Assembly (NCBI RefSeq): GCF_003626595.1 | Contig: NZ_RBAK01000005.1 | Span: forward strand, 62,001-126,000 | Direction of reading: 5' to 3' | DNA from: Micromonospora endolithica | GTDB lineage: Bacteria > Actinomycetota > Actinomycetes > Mycobacteriales > Micromonosporaceae | DNA: 64,000 nt | Shown: positions 33,132 through 41,967 of the stretch, piece after piece | Layout of the letters: each line of letters begins with the position of its first letter | How positions within the stretch are numbered: position 1 is the first letter of the stretch | Program-made: the position numbers and the translations under genes | Notes under the pieces: model-generated | Seen by the model: the letters and a program-made list of their open reading frames with translations, nothing else | Database searches by the model: none | What the model was told of the DNA's origin: nothing

Positions 33132-33839
33132 TCAGCTGGCCCGGGCGACGCGGGGGCGGCGGCGGGCGCGCTCGCGGCCCAGGATCCAGATCGCCTCGAC
33201 GCCGTCCTTCCAGGTGATCTTCTTGCCCTCCTCGCGGCCCCGCGCCCGGTAGCTGATCGGCACCTCGTAGGGCCGGATGCGGCGACGCAGCAGCTTGCCG
33301 GTCACCTCGGCCTCCATGCCGAACCCGCGGGAGCGGACGTCCAGCGAGCGGTAGAGGGCGACCGGCATCAGCTTGAAGCAGGTCTCCAGATCACCGATGT
33401 ACGAGTTGAACAGGACGTTCGCCGCCATGGTGACGCCCTTGTTGCCCATCACGTACCAGAAGCTGTAGGCGCTGTGGCTGCCGAAGGTGCGGTTGCCGTA
33501 GACCACCTCGGCCCGCCCGTCGAGCACTGGGTCGAGCAGCTTCGGGATGTCCTGCGGGTCGTACTCCAGGTCGGCGTCGAGGATGACCATGTAGTCGCCC
33601 TCGGCGTTGTCGACCGCCGTCTTGATGGCCGCGCCCTTGCCGGCGTTGCGCTGGTGCGTGATGACCCGCAGGCGGGAGTCGTCGGCGCGGCCGAGGATCT
33701 CGCCGGTGCCGTCACGGCTGCCGTCGTCGACGATGAGCAGCTCGATCTCGCAGGGGTAGTCCACCGCCAACGCCTGCTTGAGGGCATCCGCGATGCGTTC
33801 TTCCTCGTTGTAGACCGGCATGAGGATCGAGAGCTTCAC
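33132..33839 (-). CDS. Family 2 glycosyltransferase (dolichol-phosphate-mannose-synthase-like)
   Basis: A 235-residue cytosolic enzyme from GTG 33839 (GGGGAG upstream). GT2 motifs are SILMPVYNEEERIADAL, ELLIVDDGSRDGT, NAGKGAAIKTAVDNAEGDYM, the DxD-type DADLEYDPQDI and GFGMEAEVTGKLLRR with EVPISYRARGREEGKKI near the C-terminus. These match GT2 enzymes that transfer a sugar from a nucleotide donor to polyprenyl phosphate. There are no membrane helices, as in Streptomyces/mycobacterial Ppm1 catalytic domains. Products of this type feed membrane GT-C transferases such as the one encoded at 25759-27570. The link is inference. Confidence 0.9.
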   Translation of the reverse strand: MKLSILMPVYNEEERIADALKQALAVDYPCEIELLIVDDGSRDGTGEILGRADDSRLRVITHQRNAGKGAAIKTAVDNAEGDYMVILDADLEYDPQDIPKLLDPVLDGRAEVVYGNRTFGSHSAYSFWYVMGNKGVTMAANVLFNSYIGDLETCFKLMPVALYRSLDVRSRGFGMEAEVTGKLLRRRIRPYEVPISYRARGREEGKKITWKDGVEAIWILGRERARRRPRVARAS

Positions 33840-34083
33840 GGAATTCTCCCGGGGAGCGGACAACACGACGCCATAGCGTACCTTGCCCGCCAGTAGGGCT
33901 TCGGCGGCGGCGGTGCGTCGTACGGGCGTGCGCCACCACACCGGCCGCCGATGAAATATCGGGATCGTCCGGTTCTGCGCTCCGCGCGCAAGCTTTCTGA
34001 GACGTATTCACATCTATCGAAATGCGCGTTACCTTCCGGTAACTCGGTCGACGTCCCGCGACCGAGCCGAAAGGAGTGCGTCG

Positions 34084-35688
34084 ATGTCTGGTACTTCTGC
34101 CAGGCGCGAACGGACGCCCCGACGGCGGGCTCTCACCGCCGTCCTCGCCACCGCTCTCGTCCTGCCGATGCTCGCCGCGCCGGCCACCGCCACCGCCACC
34201 GCCGCCGCCGACCGTCCGACCATCCAACCGCTCCCGACGAACCTGGAGGCGATCCGCGCCGCCGAGGCCACCGCGCTCTACGGCGCACCCGGCATCCGCC
34301 CGCTGGAACAGCGCCGCACCGCGTTGATCACGATGGGCGACAGCGAGATCTCCGGTGAGGGCGTGGGCAACTACGTGCCCGGCACCCACCAACCCGGCAA
34401 CTGGTGCGACCGCTCGTACGACCAGGCGGTGTTCCGGACCGGCATCACCGCCGACGAGAAATACAACGTCGCCTGCTCCGGTGCGACCCCCTGGAACCTG
34501 ATCGCCGGTGGCCCCACCCAGCACAACGAGCTGAACCAGGGTGACCAGCTCGCCATCAAGGCCCGCAACACGCAGATCAAGCTGATCTGGGTGGTCGTCG
34601 GCGCGAACGGCGACGGCACCATCCAGTTCGGCCCGGTGGCCACCGACTGCGCGATCAGCCGGGTGTTCTTCCAGGGGCCGTGCTACCCGCGCTACACCGA
34701 CCAGTGGACGATCCGCACCGACGGCAGCCGGCGCGCCGTCGAGGACGCTCTCCACTCCATCCGGCAGACCATGACCGGGGCCGGCTACCTGCGCTCGGAC
34801 TACGAGCTGGTACTGATGTCGTATCCGAGCCCGGGCAGCCCGGACGTCGAGGACAACCCGAACTTCCCCGGCTGGTACTCGGGCGGCTGCCTGCTCTACC
34901 TCGCCGACGCGGCGTTCGCCCGGAACAAGGCGGTGCCGCTGTTCGAGTCGGCGCTGCGCGCGGCGGCGGCCAACACCGGCACCCGGTACCTCGACGCCAG
35001 CCGCCTCTTCCACGGCCACGAGGTGTGCACCGACAACACCTCGGTCCGTGGCCTCTACATCGAGGTCGGCATCTGGGACGAGAACGCGGCCCGGCAGTCG
35101 TTCCACCCGAACGCGCGGGGACACGGCATGTTCGCCCAGTGCGTCACCCAGTTCTACGCCTCCGGCCAGGAGCGGGCCACCTGCGTCGACCCGGCCAGCA
35201 CCGGCGCGGGCGTGCTCTACCCGGGGCTGTTCGAGTTCCGGCAGTTGCGCAACGCGGCCACCGGCACCTGCGTCGACGGCAAGGGGTACGACTCACGCAA
35301 CGGCACCGTCCAGCAGTCGTACGCCTGCCACGGCGGTCGCAACCAGGGCTTCTGGTACGACCCGACGCGCCAGTCGGTGCACTCCGAGCTGTCCCACGAC
35401 CGCTGCCTGGACGTCTCCGGCGGATCGGTGACCTCGGGCACCGCGGTCAACATCCACGACTGCCACGGCGGGGCCAACCAGAAGTTCGTGCTGGCCGGTG
35501 CCCAGATCCGCGCCGCCGGCAACAGCAACCTCTGCCTGGCGTTCGACAGCCCCTGGTTCGGCACCCCGAGACTGCGGCTGGCCACCTGCTCCAGCAGCAC
35601 CCGCCAGCAGTGGTCCTTCGAGTCCCGCGCCTTCCCCAACCCGGTCGGGTACGGCCACGACGACTGGATCGGCTCCCGGGTGTACTGA
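34084..35688 (+). CDS. Secreted SGNH/GDSL hydrolase with C-terminal ricin-B lectin domain
   Basis: A 534-residue protein. An Arg-rich N-region and hydrophobic stretch (RRRALTAVLATALVLPMLAA, then PATATA) form a signal peptide. The SGNH domain (about 70-370) has the nucleophile block ITMGDSEISGEG, WVVVGANGDG (oxyanion/Asn block), and SFHPNARGHGMFAQC with the catalytic His. Many Cys residues suggest disulfides. The C-terminal 140 residues are a ricin-B beta-trefoil with QxW-like repeats (GRNQGFWYD, GGANQKFVLAGAQIR, RQQWSFESRAF) that binds carbohydrate. It should be an extracellular esterase/lipase targeted to glycans. A terminator-like repeat follows at once. Confidence 0.93.
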   Translation: MSGTSARRERTPRRRALTAVLATALVLPMLAAPATATATAAADRPTIQPLPTNLEAIRAAEATALYGAPGIRPLEQRRTALITMGDSEISGEGVGNYVPGTHQPGNWCDRSYDQAVFRTGITADEKYNVACSGATPWNLIAGGPTQHNELNQGDQLAIKARNTQIKLIWVVVGANGDGTIQFGPVATDCAISRVFFQGPCYPRYTDQWTIRTDGSRRAVEDALHSIRQTMTGAGYLRSDYELVLMSYPSPGSPDVEDNPNFPGWYSGGCLLYLADAAFARNKAVPLFESALRAAAANTGTRYLDASRLFHGHEVCTDNTSVRGLYIEVGIWDENAARQSFHPNARGHGMFAQCVTQFYASGQERATCVDPASTGAGVLYPGLFEFRQLRNAATGTCVDGKGYDSRNGTVQQSYACHGGRNQGFWYDPTRQSVHSELSHDRCLDVSGGSVTSGTAVNIHDCHGGANQKFVLAGAQIRAAGNSNLCLAFDSPWFGTPRLRLATCSSSTRQQWSFESRAFPNPVGYGHDDWIGSRVY

Positions 35689-35693
35689 TCCCC

Positions 35694-35749
35694 GTGTTAA
35701 CAAGGGCCCCCGGTACAACGCCAGGCGTTAACCGGGGGCCCTTCCTTAC
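35694..35749 (-). repeat. Intergenic repeat copy A (GTAAGGAAGGGCCCCC type), forming a terminator hairpin
   Basis: On the minus strand this begins GTAAGGAAGGGCCCCC and continues NNTTAACGCCTG, the same 16-base start and 10-base follow-on as copy B at 51153. Here the arms form a 13-bp perfect stem (35702-35714 with 35731-35743) between the convergent GDSL hydrolase and lipoprotein genes, so this copy also works as a terminator. Confidence 0.85.
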
Positions 35750-35752
35750 TCC

Positions 35753-36343
35753 CTACTTGCCGCGGGGGAGGACGATCAGGCGGGCCACGCCGTTCTCGCC
35801 CTCCTTGGCGCCCGCGACACCGAGCACGCTGCCGACCTCGACCGCCTCGGGCTGCACCGTGCGACGGCGCTCCAGCACCCGCAGCTCCGGGCCGAACGTC
35901 CAGGTCATCGTGAAGCCGTCGGTGGACTTCACGGTCATCTTCTGACCGTCGATCGCGGTGACCTCGCCGCGCTGCACCGCGACGGTCTTCGTGCCACCCT
36001 CCTTGGTCTGGACCACGACCTCCCCGTGCAGGGTGTTCTTCCGCAGCAGCACCCGCGCCTGGCGGCGCTTGCGCCACTCCTCGCCACGCTCGCCGCGACC
36101 CGGCCGGGCCTCGGTGGACGACGGGGACGGCGACGCCGCCGGCGCGGCGACGTTCAGCACGTCCAGTTCGGCCGCGTCGAAGCCCATCGCGGCGAGCGCC
36201 TGACCCTCGGTGCCCATCGCGGCGGTGACCTCCACCGCCGGCTCCGGCGCCGGCCCACCGACCGCACCGACCGCACCGCAGCCGGTCAGGCCCAGCGTGA
36301 CCGCCGCGAGCAGTGTGGTGCCGGCCAATCCCCAACGTGCCAT
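35753..36343 (-). CDS. Secreted lipoprotein, hypothetical
   Basis: A 196-residue protein from ATG 36343 with GAGGGAGAG upstream. The signal peptide ends in a lipobox (LAAVTLGLTGC), so Cys22 should be lipidated and the protein anchored outside the membrane. The mature part has a Ser/Pro/Ala linker, a very basic stretch (RGERGEEWRKRRQARVLLRK), and a beta-rich C-terminal domain of about 80 residues (HGEVVVQTKEGGTKTVAVQR, then QKMTVKSTDGFTMTWTFGPE). This resembles small DUF5666-like domains. It lies 61 bases downstream of a two-component sensor kinase in the same direction, so it may be co-transcribed and act as its envelope-side target or partner. Function unknown. Confidence 0.82.
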   Translation of the reverse strand: MARWGLAGTTLLAAVTLGLTGCGAVGAVGGPAPEPAVEVTAAMGTEGQALAAMGFDAAELDVLNVAAPAASPSPSSTEARPGRGERGEEWRKRRQARVLLRKNTLHGEVVVQTKEGGTKTVAVQRGEVTAIDGQKMTVKSTDGFTMTWTFGPELRVLERRRTVQPEAVEVGSVLGVAGAKEGENGVARLIVLPRGK

Positions 36344-36404
36344 GACTCTCCCTCTCGTCGCGTCGACCGTGGCACCAGCCTGCCGGCCGCCGACCAGCGG
36401 AGCG

Positions 36405-37880
36405 TCAGGCCGATGTTCGGGTCGGGTAAGGATCCGGCGGCAGGCGGACGGTGATCGCCGCCCCGCCCTCCGGCGCGTGCCCGGCGGCGATCTCGCCACC
36501 GAGCCGCCGGACCAGGCCGGCGGCGAGTGCCAGACCCAGCCCGCTGCCCACCTTGCGCACCCCCCGGTACCGCTGGTGCAGCGCACCACGCTCGAACGCC
36601 ACCGCCAGGTCGTCGTCGGTGAAACCCGGTCCGCCGTCGCGGACCTCCACCACGCCGCCGGCCGCCGGGTCCGCGCCGGCCGCCCGGACCGCGAGCACGA
36701 TCGGCGCCCCCGGGGGTACGACCCGCAGCGCGTTCTCCAGCAGCCCGTCAACCACCTGCCGGATCCGACCCGGATCGGTGTACGCGGGCACCGGCCGGTC
36801 CGGGACCTCGACGCGGAACGGCACGCCCACGGCGGCGCACCGCCCGGCCCAGGTGGGTTCCGCGTCGGCGGCCAGCCGGGCCAGGTCCACCGGTACCGGT
36901 TCCAGCGGGAAGTCGGCCGCCTCCAGCCGGGCCAGCGCCAACAGGTCGCTGACCAACCGGTCCAGGTGCTCGGCCTCGGCGAGCATGGTGCGGCCGGTGG
37001 CCGGAACGTCCGCGCTGCCGATCACTCCGTCGGCGAGCGCCTCCGCGTATCCCCGCACCGCCGTCAACGGGGTGCGCAACTCGTGCGACACGGACAGCAG
37101 GAACTCCCGCTGCCGCCCCTCGCTGGTCGCCAGCGCCGCCGCGAGACCGTTCAGCGCGTACGCCAGATCGGCCACCTCGTCCGGCGGCTCCACCGGCACC
37201 CGTACCGTGCGGTCGCCGGCCCGCAGCCGGGCGGCGGCGGTCGCCGCGACCCGGATCGGCCGGGCCAGCCGGCGGGCGAGGAGCAGCCCGGCCACCACCC
37301 CGGCGGCCAGTCCGGCCAGCAGCGGCAGCCACAGGCTGAGCGCCACCTGACGCCACAGGTCGCCGGAGAGCGGGCGGGTCAGCACCAGCCCGTCCCCGCC
37401 GGGCAGCGGCCGCCCCTCGATCAGGGTGCGCCGGCCGTCCAGCGGCCGGCGGGTGGACACGCCACGCCCCTCGGCGATCCGCTGCACCAACCGGGGCGGC
37501 AGGCCCGGCCGGTCCGCCTTCCCGTTCCGGATCAGGTAGGCACCGATGCCCTGGGCCCGCAACTGCCGCAGCAGTCGTTCCTCGTCCGCGGTCCTGGTCG
37601 TGTCCAGTCGGGGCCGCAGCACCTCGGCGGCGAGCCGGGACTGGGCGGCCAGCGCCTCGGCGTCGCGGCGCTCCACCCCGCGGATCGCCAGGGGCACCGC
37701 GACCAGCGCGGTGACCAGCACCGACACCAGGGCGACCGCGCAGGTGACGAGCACCGCGCGGGCGGTCAGCGTACGGCCGAGGCGGGGGCGTCGCGGCGGC
37801 ACCGGCCCGGACCCGAGCACCGGCAGCGCGACGGTCGGCTGCTCCCGCCGGCTCGGGCCGGCGCCGGTCCGGTCAACCAT
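36405..37880 (-). CDS. Two-component sensor histidine kinase
   Basis: A 491-residue membrane protein. Two transmembrane helices (TARAVLVTCAVALVSVLVTA and LSLWLPLLAGLAAGVVAGLL) enclose a roughly 110-residue sensory loop. A HAMP domain (RRLARPIRVAATAAARLRAG), the dimerisation/phosphoacceptor H-box (SVSHELRTPLTAVRGYAEAL), and an ATPase with N-box (GLLENALRVV), G1 (VRDGGPGFTDDD) and G2 (VGSGLGLALAAGLVRR) follow. It is a class I kinase of the EnvZ/BaeS type. The gene overlaps the response regulator by 8 bases, so the two are coupled. The input signal is unknown; the downstream lipoprotein could take part. Confidence 0.94.
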   Translation of the reverse strand: MVDRTGAGPSRREQPTVALPVLGSGPVPPRRPRLGRTLTARAVLVTCAVALVSVLVTALVAVPLAIRGVERRDAEALAAQSRLAAEVLRPRLDTTRTADEERLLRQLRAQGIGAYLIRNGKADRPGLPPRLVQRIAEGRGVSTRRPLDGRRTLIEGRPLPGGDGLVLTRPLSGDLWRQVALSLWLPLLAGLAAGVVAGLLLARRLARPIRVAATAAARLRAGDRTVRVPVEPPDEVADLAYALNGLAAALATSEGRQREFLLSVSHELRTPLTAVRGYAEALADGVIGSADVPATGRTMLAEAEHLDRLVSDLLALARLEAADFPLEPVPVDLARLAADAEPTWAGRCAAVGVPFRVEVPDRPVPAYTDPGRIRQVVDGLLENALRVVPPGAPIVLAVRAAGADPAAGGVVEVRDGGPGFTDDDLAVAFERGALHQRYRGVRKVGSGLGLALAAGLVRRLGGEIAAGHAPEGGAAITVRLPPDPYPTRTSA

Positions 37881-38565
37881 CGGCGGCGTACCCGACGCCC
37901 CGGTGGGTGCGGATCGGGCTGGTCGGCCCGAGTTTCGCGCGGACCTGGGCGACGTGCACGTCCACCGTGCGGGTGCCGGCGTGCGCCGCGTAGCCCCACA
38001 CGCCGGCCAGCAGTTCCTCCCTGGTGAACACCCGGCCGGGTCGGGCCATCAGGTGTGCCAGCAGGTCGAACTCGGTGGAGGTGAGTTGTACCGGCGCTCC
38101 GGCGGCGGTCACCGTACGCCTTCCCGGGTCGAGGGTGACCGCGCCGACGACCCGGGGCCGCTCGGCGCCCTCGGGCGGCCCGGCGGTGCGGCGCAGCACC
38201 GCCCGGACCCGCGCGACCAGTTCCCGGGGGCTGAACGGCTTGGTCACGTAGTCGTCCGCGCCGAGTTCCAGGCCGACGATCCGGTCCACCTCGTCGTCGC
38301 GGGCGGTGAGGAAGATGACCGGCGTCCAGTCACCCGCCTCGCGCAGCCGCCGGCAGATCTCGGTACCGGCCATCCCGGGCAGCGCGATGTCCAGCACGCA
38401 GGCCACCGGGCGCAGCCGCCGCGCGGCGGCCAGCCCGTTCGCGCCGTCCCGTTCCAGGTGTACGCCGAAGCCGTCCCGGCTCAGGTAGAGCCGGACCAGG
38501 TCGGCGATGGCCGGCTCGTCCTCGACCACGAGAACGAGGCCGCGGGCCGGAGCGTCGGCGGTCAC
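37873..38565 (-). CDS. OmpR-family response regulator
   Basis: A 230-residue DNA-binding regulator. The receiver domain has the acidic VVEDEPAIADLVRLYL, phosphoacceptor Asp in ACVLDIALPGMAGTEICRRL, the switch Thr (PVIFLTARDD) and Lys in GADDYVTKPFSPRELVAR. The C-terminal winged helix has LTSTEFDLLAHLMARPGRVF and TREELLAGVWGYAAHAGTRT, followed by VDVHVAQVRAKLG. It is phosphorylated by the kinase encoded 8 bases into its 3' end. Target genes probably include its own operon and the lipoprotein. Confidence 0.95.
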   Translation of the reverse strand: MTADAPARGLVLVVEDEPAIADLVRLYLSRDGFGVHLERDGANGLAAARRLRPVACVLDIALPGMAGTEICRRLREAGDWTPVIFLTARDDEVDRIVGLELGADDYVTKPFSPRELVARVRAVLRRTAGPPEGAERPRVVGAVTLDPGRRTVTAAGAPVQLTSTEFDLLAHLMARPGRVFTREELLAGVWGYAAHAGTRTVDVHVAQVRAKLGPTSPIRTHRGVGYAADG

Positions 38566-38634
38566 CGGCCCATGATGGCCGACCCGGGGGGCGGCGGAAC
38601 GTCCGGACCGTGTTCGGGTTCGGTAAGGAACCGG

Positions 38635-39147
38635 TCAGCGGACCACGGCCGGCCGCAACGACGTCGGTCGCGGGGCGGCCGAGGCGGCGGCGATGCTGGC
38701 CACCAGCCGCTCCCGAGGCGCCCGCAGGCGGGTCCGGAAGGCGTGGTTGAGCAGGGCGTCCAACTGCCACACCTGCTTCGGGTGCCGGGTGCGGATGAGG
38801 AACCGCTCGCGGATCCCGTCGATGGCGGTGGCGGCCAGCTCGACCGCCTGGAGTCGGGGGTCCGGGCTCCACGTGACGTTGCTCAGTTCCCGCAGCTCGG
38901 TGTTGAGGTGCAGGCGCAGCCGGTGCAGCACCCGGGTCTGCTGGGTGACCACGAGGCAGCGGTGGGTGAGCAGCAGGAGATATTCGCCGGCGGCCGGCCG
39001 GTCGGGACGGCTGCACCGACTGACCAGGATCGTCGCGTCGCCGGAGCCGACACAGCGTCGGAACACCGGCATGTGCCGGGTGGCGGTCTGCACCGCGAGA
39101 CCGGCCTCGGTCGCGGCCGGAAGGAACGTTCGGGAGAAGACGTCCAT
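38635..39147 (-). CDS. Hypothetical protein, PH-like fold suspected
   Basis: A 170-residue protein from ATG 39147; the frame extends upstream to 39216 without an obvious gain. Beta-strands in the first 90 residues (GEYLLLLTHRCLVVTQQTRV, then LHRLRLHLNTELRELSNVTW) and a later segment (RERFLIRTRHPKQVWQLDAL) followed by a helix resemble bacterial pleckstrin-like (bPH) domains that carry a lipid- or protein-binding role. There is no signal peptide. It is upstream of and in the same direction as the response regulator, 70 bases away, so it may be part of the same transcription unit. No specific function. Confidence 0.6.
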   Translation of the reverse strand: MDVFSRTFLPAATEAGLAVQTATRHMPVFRRCVGSGDATILVSRCSRPDRPAAGEYLLLLTHRCLVVTQQTRVLHRLRLHLNTELRELSNVTWSPDPRLQAVELAATAIDGIRERFLIRTRHPKQVWQLDALLNHAFRTRLRAPRERLVASIAAASAAPRPTSLRPAVVR

Positions 39148-39281
39148 ACTCGGCCCAACGAACGGTGACCGGGGGTGACGCGGGTCACGCCGGAGATTTG
39201 GAACTTCCACCGGCACGGTCGCACCCGCTGTGCGACGTCCGGATCAGCCCGGCGACGGCTCCGTGCGACGCGGGGTTGATG

Positions 39282-40454
39282 TCAGAGGAGTTCGAGGATG
39301 GTGGCGTTGGCCATGCCGCCGCCCTCGCACATGGTCTGGAGGCCGTAGCGGATGCCGTTGTCGCGCATGTGGCCGAGCATCGTGGTCATGATGCGGGCAC
39401 CGGAGCCGCCGAGGGGGTGGCCGAGGGCGATCGCACCGCCGCGCGGGTTCAGCCGCTCCGGGTCCGCCTCGGTCTCCGCCAGCCAGGCCAGCGGCACCGG
39501 GGCGAACGCCTCGTTCACCTCGTACACCCCGATCTCCTCGATGCCCAGCCCCGCGCGGCGCAGCGCCTTCGCGGTGGCCGGGATCGGCGCGGTGAGCATG
39601 GCGACCGGATCGTCGGCCGCGACGACAGCGGTGTGGACGCGGGCCAGCGGGCGCAGGCCGTGCCGGCTGGCCCACTCGCTGGTGGTGACCGCCAGGGCCG
39701 CCGCGCCGTCGGAGATCTGCGAGGCCGAGCCGGCGGTGACCACGCCGTCCGGGCGGAACGGGGTGGGCAGCTCGCCCAGCTTCGACAGGGAGGTGTCCCG
39801 CCGGATGCCCTCGTCGGCGGCGAACTTCGCGCCATCGGCCAGGGCGACCGGGGCGATCTCGGCCTCGAAGGCGCCGGCGTCCTGCGCGGCGGCGGCCTTC
39901 TCGTGGCTGGCCAGGGCGAACTCGTCGAGCTGGGCACGGGAGAACCGCCAGCGCTCGGCGATCAGCTCGGCGCCGACGCCCTGGTTGAACGGCAGCGCCG
40001 AGTCCTGCGCGACGCCCGCCACACCCCGGTAGCGCTCCAGGATCGCCTCGCTGAACGGCAGGCCGCCGCCGACGCTGGAACCCATCGGCACCCGGGTCAT
40101 CGACTCGACGCCCCCGGCCACCACCAGCTCCGCCTGGCCGGACGCGACGGCCGCCGCGGCGAAGTGCACCGACTGCTGGCTGGACCCGCACTGCCGGTCG
40201 ATCGTGGTGCCCGGCACCGACTCCGGCCACCCGGCGGCGAGCACCCCGTTGCGGGCGATGTTCCACGACTGCTCGCCGACCTGGGAGACACACCCCCACA
40301 GCACGTCGTCGACGAGGGCGGGGTCGATGCCGGTGCGCTCGGCGAGGGCACGCAGCACGTGCGCCGACAGGTCGACCGGGTGCACGCCGGCCAGGCTGCC
40401 CTTGCGCCGCCCCACCGGGGTGCGTACGGCGCCGACGATGACTGCGTCACTCAT
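39282..40454 (-). CDS. Acetyl-CoA C-acyltransferase (thiolase)
   Basis: A 390-residue thiolase from ATG 40454 (GGGGAG upstream). The active-site acyl Cys is in TIDRQCGSSQQSVHFAAAAV, which also holds the Q/H contacts. The C-terminal motifs are VNEAFAPVPLAWL, GGAIALGHPLGGSGARIMTT (His), and CEGGGMANATILELL (second catalytic Cys). It catalyses the last step of fatty acid beta-oxidation or the reverse condensation of acyl-CoAs. No other beta-oxidation gene lies nearby, so it is probably a stand-alone paralogue. All catalytic residues are intact. Confidence 0.93.
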   Translation of the reverse strand: MSDAVIVGAVRTPVGRRKGSLAGVHPVDLSAHVLRALAERTGIDPALVDDVLWGCVSQVGEQSWNIARNGVLAAGWPESVPGTTIDRQCGSSQQSVHFAAAAVASGQAELVVAGGVESMTRVPMGSSVGGGLPFSEAILERYRGVAGVAQDSALPFNQGVGAELIAERWRFSRAQLDEFALASHEKAAAAQDAGAFEAEIAPVALADGAKFAADEGIRRDTSLSKLGELPTPFRPDGVVTAGSASQISDGAAALAVTTSEWASRHGLRPLARVHTAVVAADDPVAMLTAPIPATAKALRRAGLGIEEIGVYEVNEAFAPVPLAWLAETEADPERLNPRGGAIALGHPLGGSGARIMTTMLGHMRDNGIRYGLQTMCEGGGMANATILELL

Positions 40455-40543
40455 GACTACTCCCCGGTAACCTCGGCTGGCTCCGATCGTACGTCCTCGG
40501 TGCGGTGGTCGTCCGCCCCCGGGTCCGCTGGCATGCTGGACGG

Positions 40544-40972
40544 ATGCGTCCCCTCGTGTCCCCGGGCCGGCAGTGGCGGGTCCCGGCGGTCCTGCCCGTG
40601 GCGAAGGCGGGCGGTGCGGTCGTCCTGGTCGCGGTCGGCCTGCTCTTCGCCGACGGCGACGTCGTCCAACTGGTGCTGGCCGTGCTGGCCGCGGCGATCC
40701 TGCTCGGTTGGGCCACCCGGGACGTGCTCGCCCCGGTCCGGCTCGCGGCCGACCCGGAGGGCATCACCGTGGTCCGGGGCTTCGCCGGCCGGCGACACCT
40801 GCCCTGGTCGGCGGTGGAGGCGGTCACCGTGGACCGCCGGGCCCGGCGCGGCCTCGCCGGCGAAGTGCTGGAGATCGACGCCGGCGACTCGCTGTACCTC
40901 TTCGGCCGCATCGACCTGGGTGCCGACCCGGTCGAGGTGGCCGAGGCGCTGCACGCGATCCGCCCGGACTGA
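40544..40972 (+). CDS. PH-domain membrane protein, small
   Basis: A 142-residue protein. Two N-terminal hydrophobic helices (VAKAGGAVVLVAVGLLFADG and VVQLVLAVLAAAILLGWATR) are followed by a PH-like domain (RLAADPEGITVVRGFAGRRH, LPWSAVEAVTVDRRARRGLA). This matches the common actinomycete family in which a bPH domain (often annotated PH domain-containing or Low-molecular-weight protein antigen 6-like) is attached to membrane helices. The role is unknown. ATG 40544 is chosen over an upstream GTG because the extra residues lack conservation-like features. It is convergent with the rhomboid gene. Confidence 0.8.
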   Translation: MRPLVSPGRQWRVPAVLPVAKAGGAVVLVAVGLLFADGDVVQLVLAVLAAAILLGWATRDVLAPVRLAADPEGITVVRGFAGRRHLPWSAVEAVTVDRRARRGLAGEVLEIDAGDSLYLFGRIDLGADPVEVAEALHAIRPD

Positions 40973-40992
40973 CCCACCGCCGCCGTTGTCGG

Positions 40993-41910
40993 TCAGCCGC
41001 CGAGCAGCACGGCGGTGCGGACCAACGCGATGCCGAGCAACGCCACCAGCAGGACCGCGCCGCCGGCGGCCTGCACCAGTGTCCGCCGCGACCGCGGGGC
41101 GTACGCCAGCACCAGCGCCATCAGCCCGCCGACCACCAGGCCACCGAGGTGGCCGGGGACCGAGATGCCGGGCACGGTGAACGTGAAGATCAGGTTGATC
41201 ACCAGGATCGGGATGATCTGCGAGATGTCCCGCCCCATCCGGCGCTCGATGATGATCAGCGCGGCGAACAGGCCGAAGACCGCGGTGGACGCGCCGGCGG
41301 TGGGCCGGTTCTGCTCGGTGAAGACGTACGCGGCCACGTTCCCGCCCAGCCCGGAGAGCAGGTAGAGCGCACCGAAGCGCAGCGGACCGAGTTGCGCCTC
41401 CAGCGACCGGCCGAGCACCCAGAGCGCCCACATGTTCAACAGCAGGTGCAGCACGCCGTAGTGCAGGAACATCGCGGTGACCAGGCGGTACCACTGACCC
41501 TCGGCGATCCCGCCGATCGTGCCGTCGGGGAAGATCGCGGCACCGAGCACCGCACCCCAGTCGGTCAGCGGGGTGCTGCCGCCGAGCAGCCCGCCGAAGC
41601 CGGTGCCGCCGACCACCGCGTCGCCGTTGCGGTCCGACGCGATGGAGGCCAGCATCACCAGCACGTTGATCGCGATCAGCGCCTTGGTCACCAGGCCACG
41701 CCGACCGGCGGCACCGCCCCCGAAGGCGGTACGCGCCGGTCGTACGCTGCGGCGACCCTCCTCGACACACTCCGGGCACTGGAACCCGACCGAGGCGTCC
41801 CGCATGCAGTCCGGGCAGATCGGACGGTCGCAGCGCGTGCAGCGCACGTACGTCTCCCGGCCGGGGTGCCGGTAGCAGACCGGCGTGGTCGTCGGCGGGG
41901 ACTCGCTCAC
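40993..41910 (-). CDS. Rhomboid-family intramembrane serine protease with N-terminal zinc-binding domain
   Basis: A 305-residue protein. The first 55 residues carry a B-box-like Cys/His cluster (CYRHPGRETYVRCTRCDRPI, CPDCM, CPEC) that should bind zinc. Six or seven transmembrane helices follow. Rhomboid motifs are WYRLVTAMFLHYGVLHLLLN (HxxxN), the catalytic Ser in GASTAVFGLFAALI and the catalytic His in GISVPGHLGGLVVGGLM. It cleaves transmembrane segments of substrate proteins. This N-terminal zinc-finger arrangement is common in actinomycete rhomboids. Start is GTG 41910. Confidence 0.93.
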   Translation of the reverse strand: MSESPPTTTPVCYRHPGRETYVRCTRCDRPICPDCMRDASVGFQCPECVEEGRRSVRPARTAFGGGAAGRRGLVTKALIAINVLVMLASIASDRNGDAVVGGTGFGGLLGGSTPLTDWGAVLGAAIFPDGTIGGIAEGQWYRLVTAMFLHYGVLHLLLNMWALWVLGRSLEAQLGPLRFGALYLLSGLGGNVAAYVFTEQNRPTAGASTAVFGLFAALIIIERRMGRDISQIIPILVINLIFTFTVPGISVPGHLGGLVVGGLMALVLAYAPRSRRTLVQAAGGAVLLVALLGIALVRTAVLLGG

Positions 41911-41967
41911 CGGAGGCTCCAGGTGCCCGGGCGCTCAGTCATGCGAGCAAAGGTACCTCGCGGTGGG

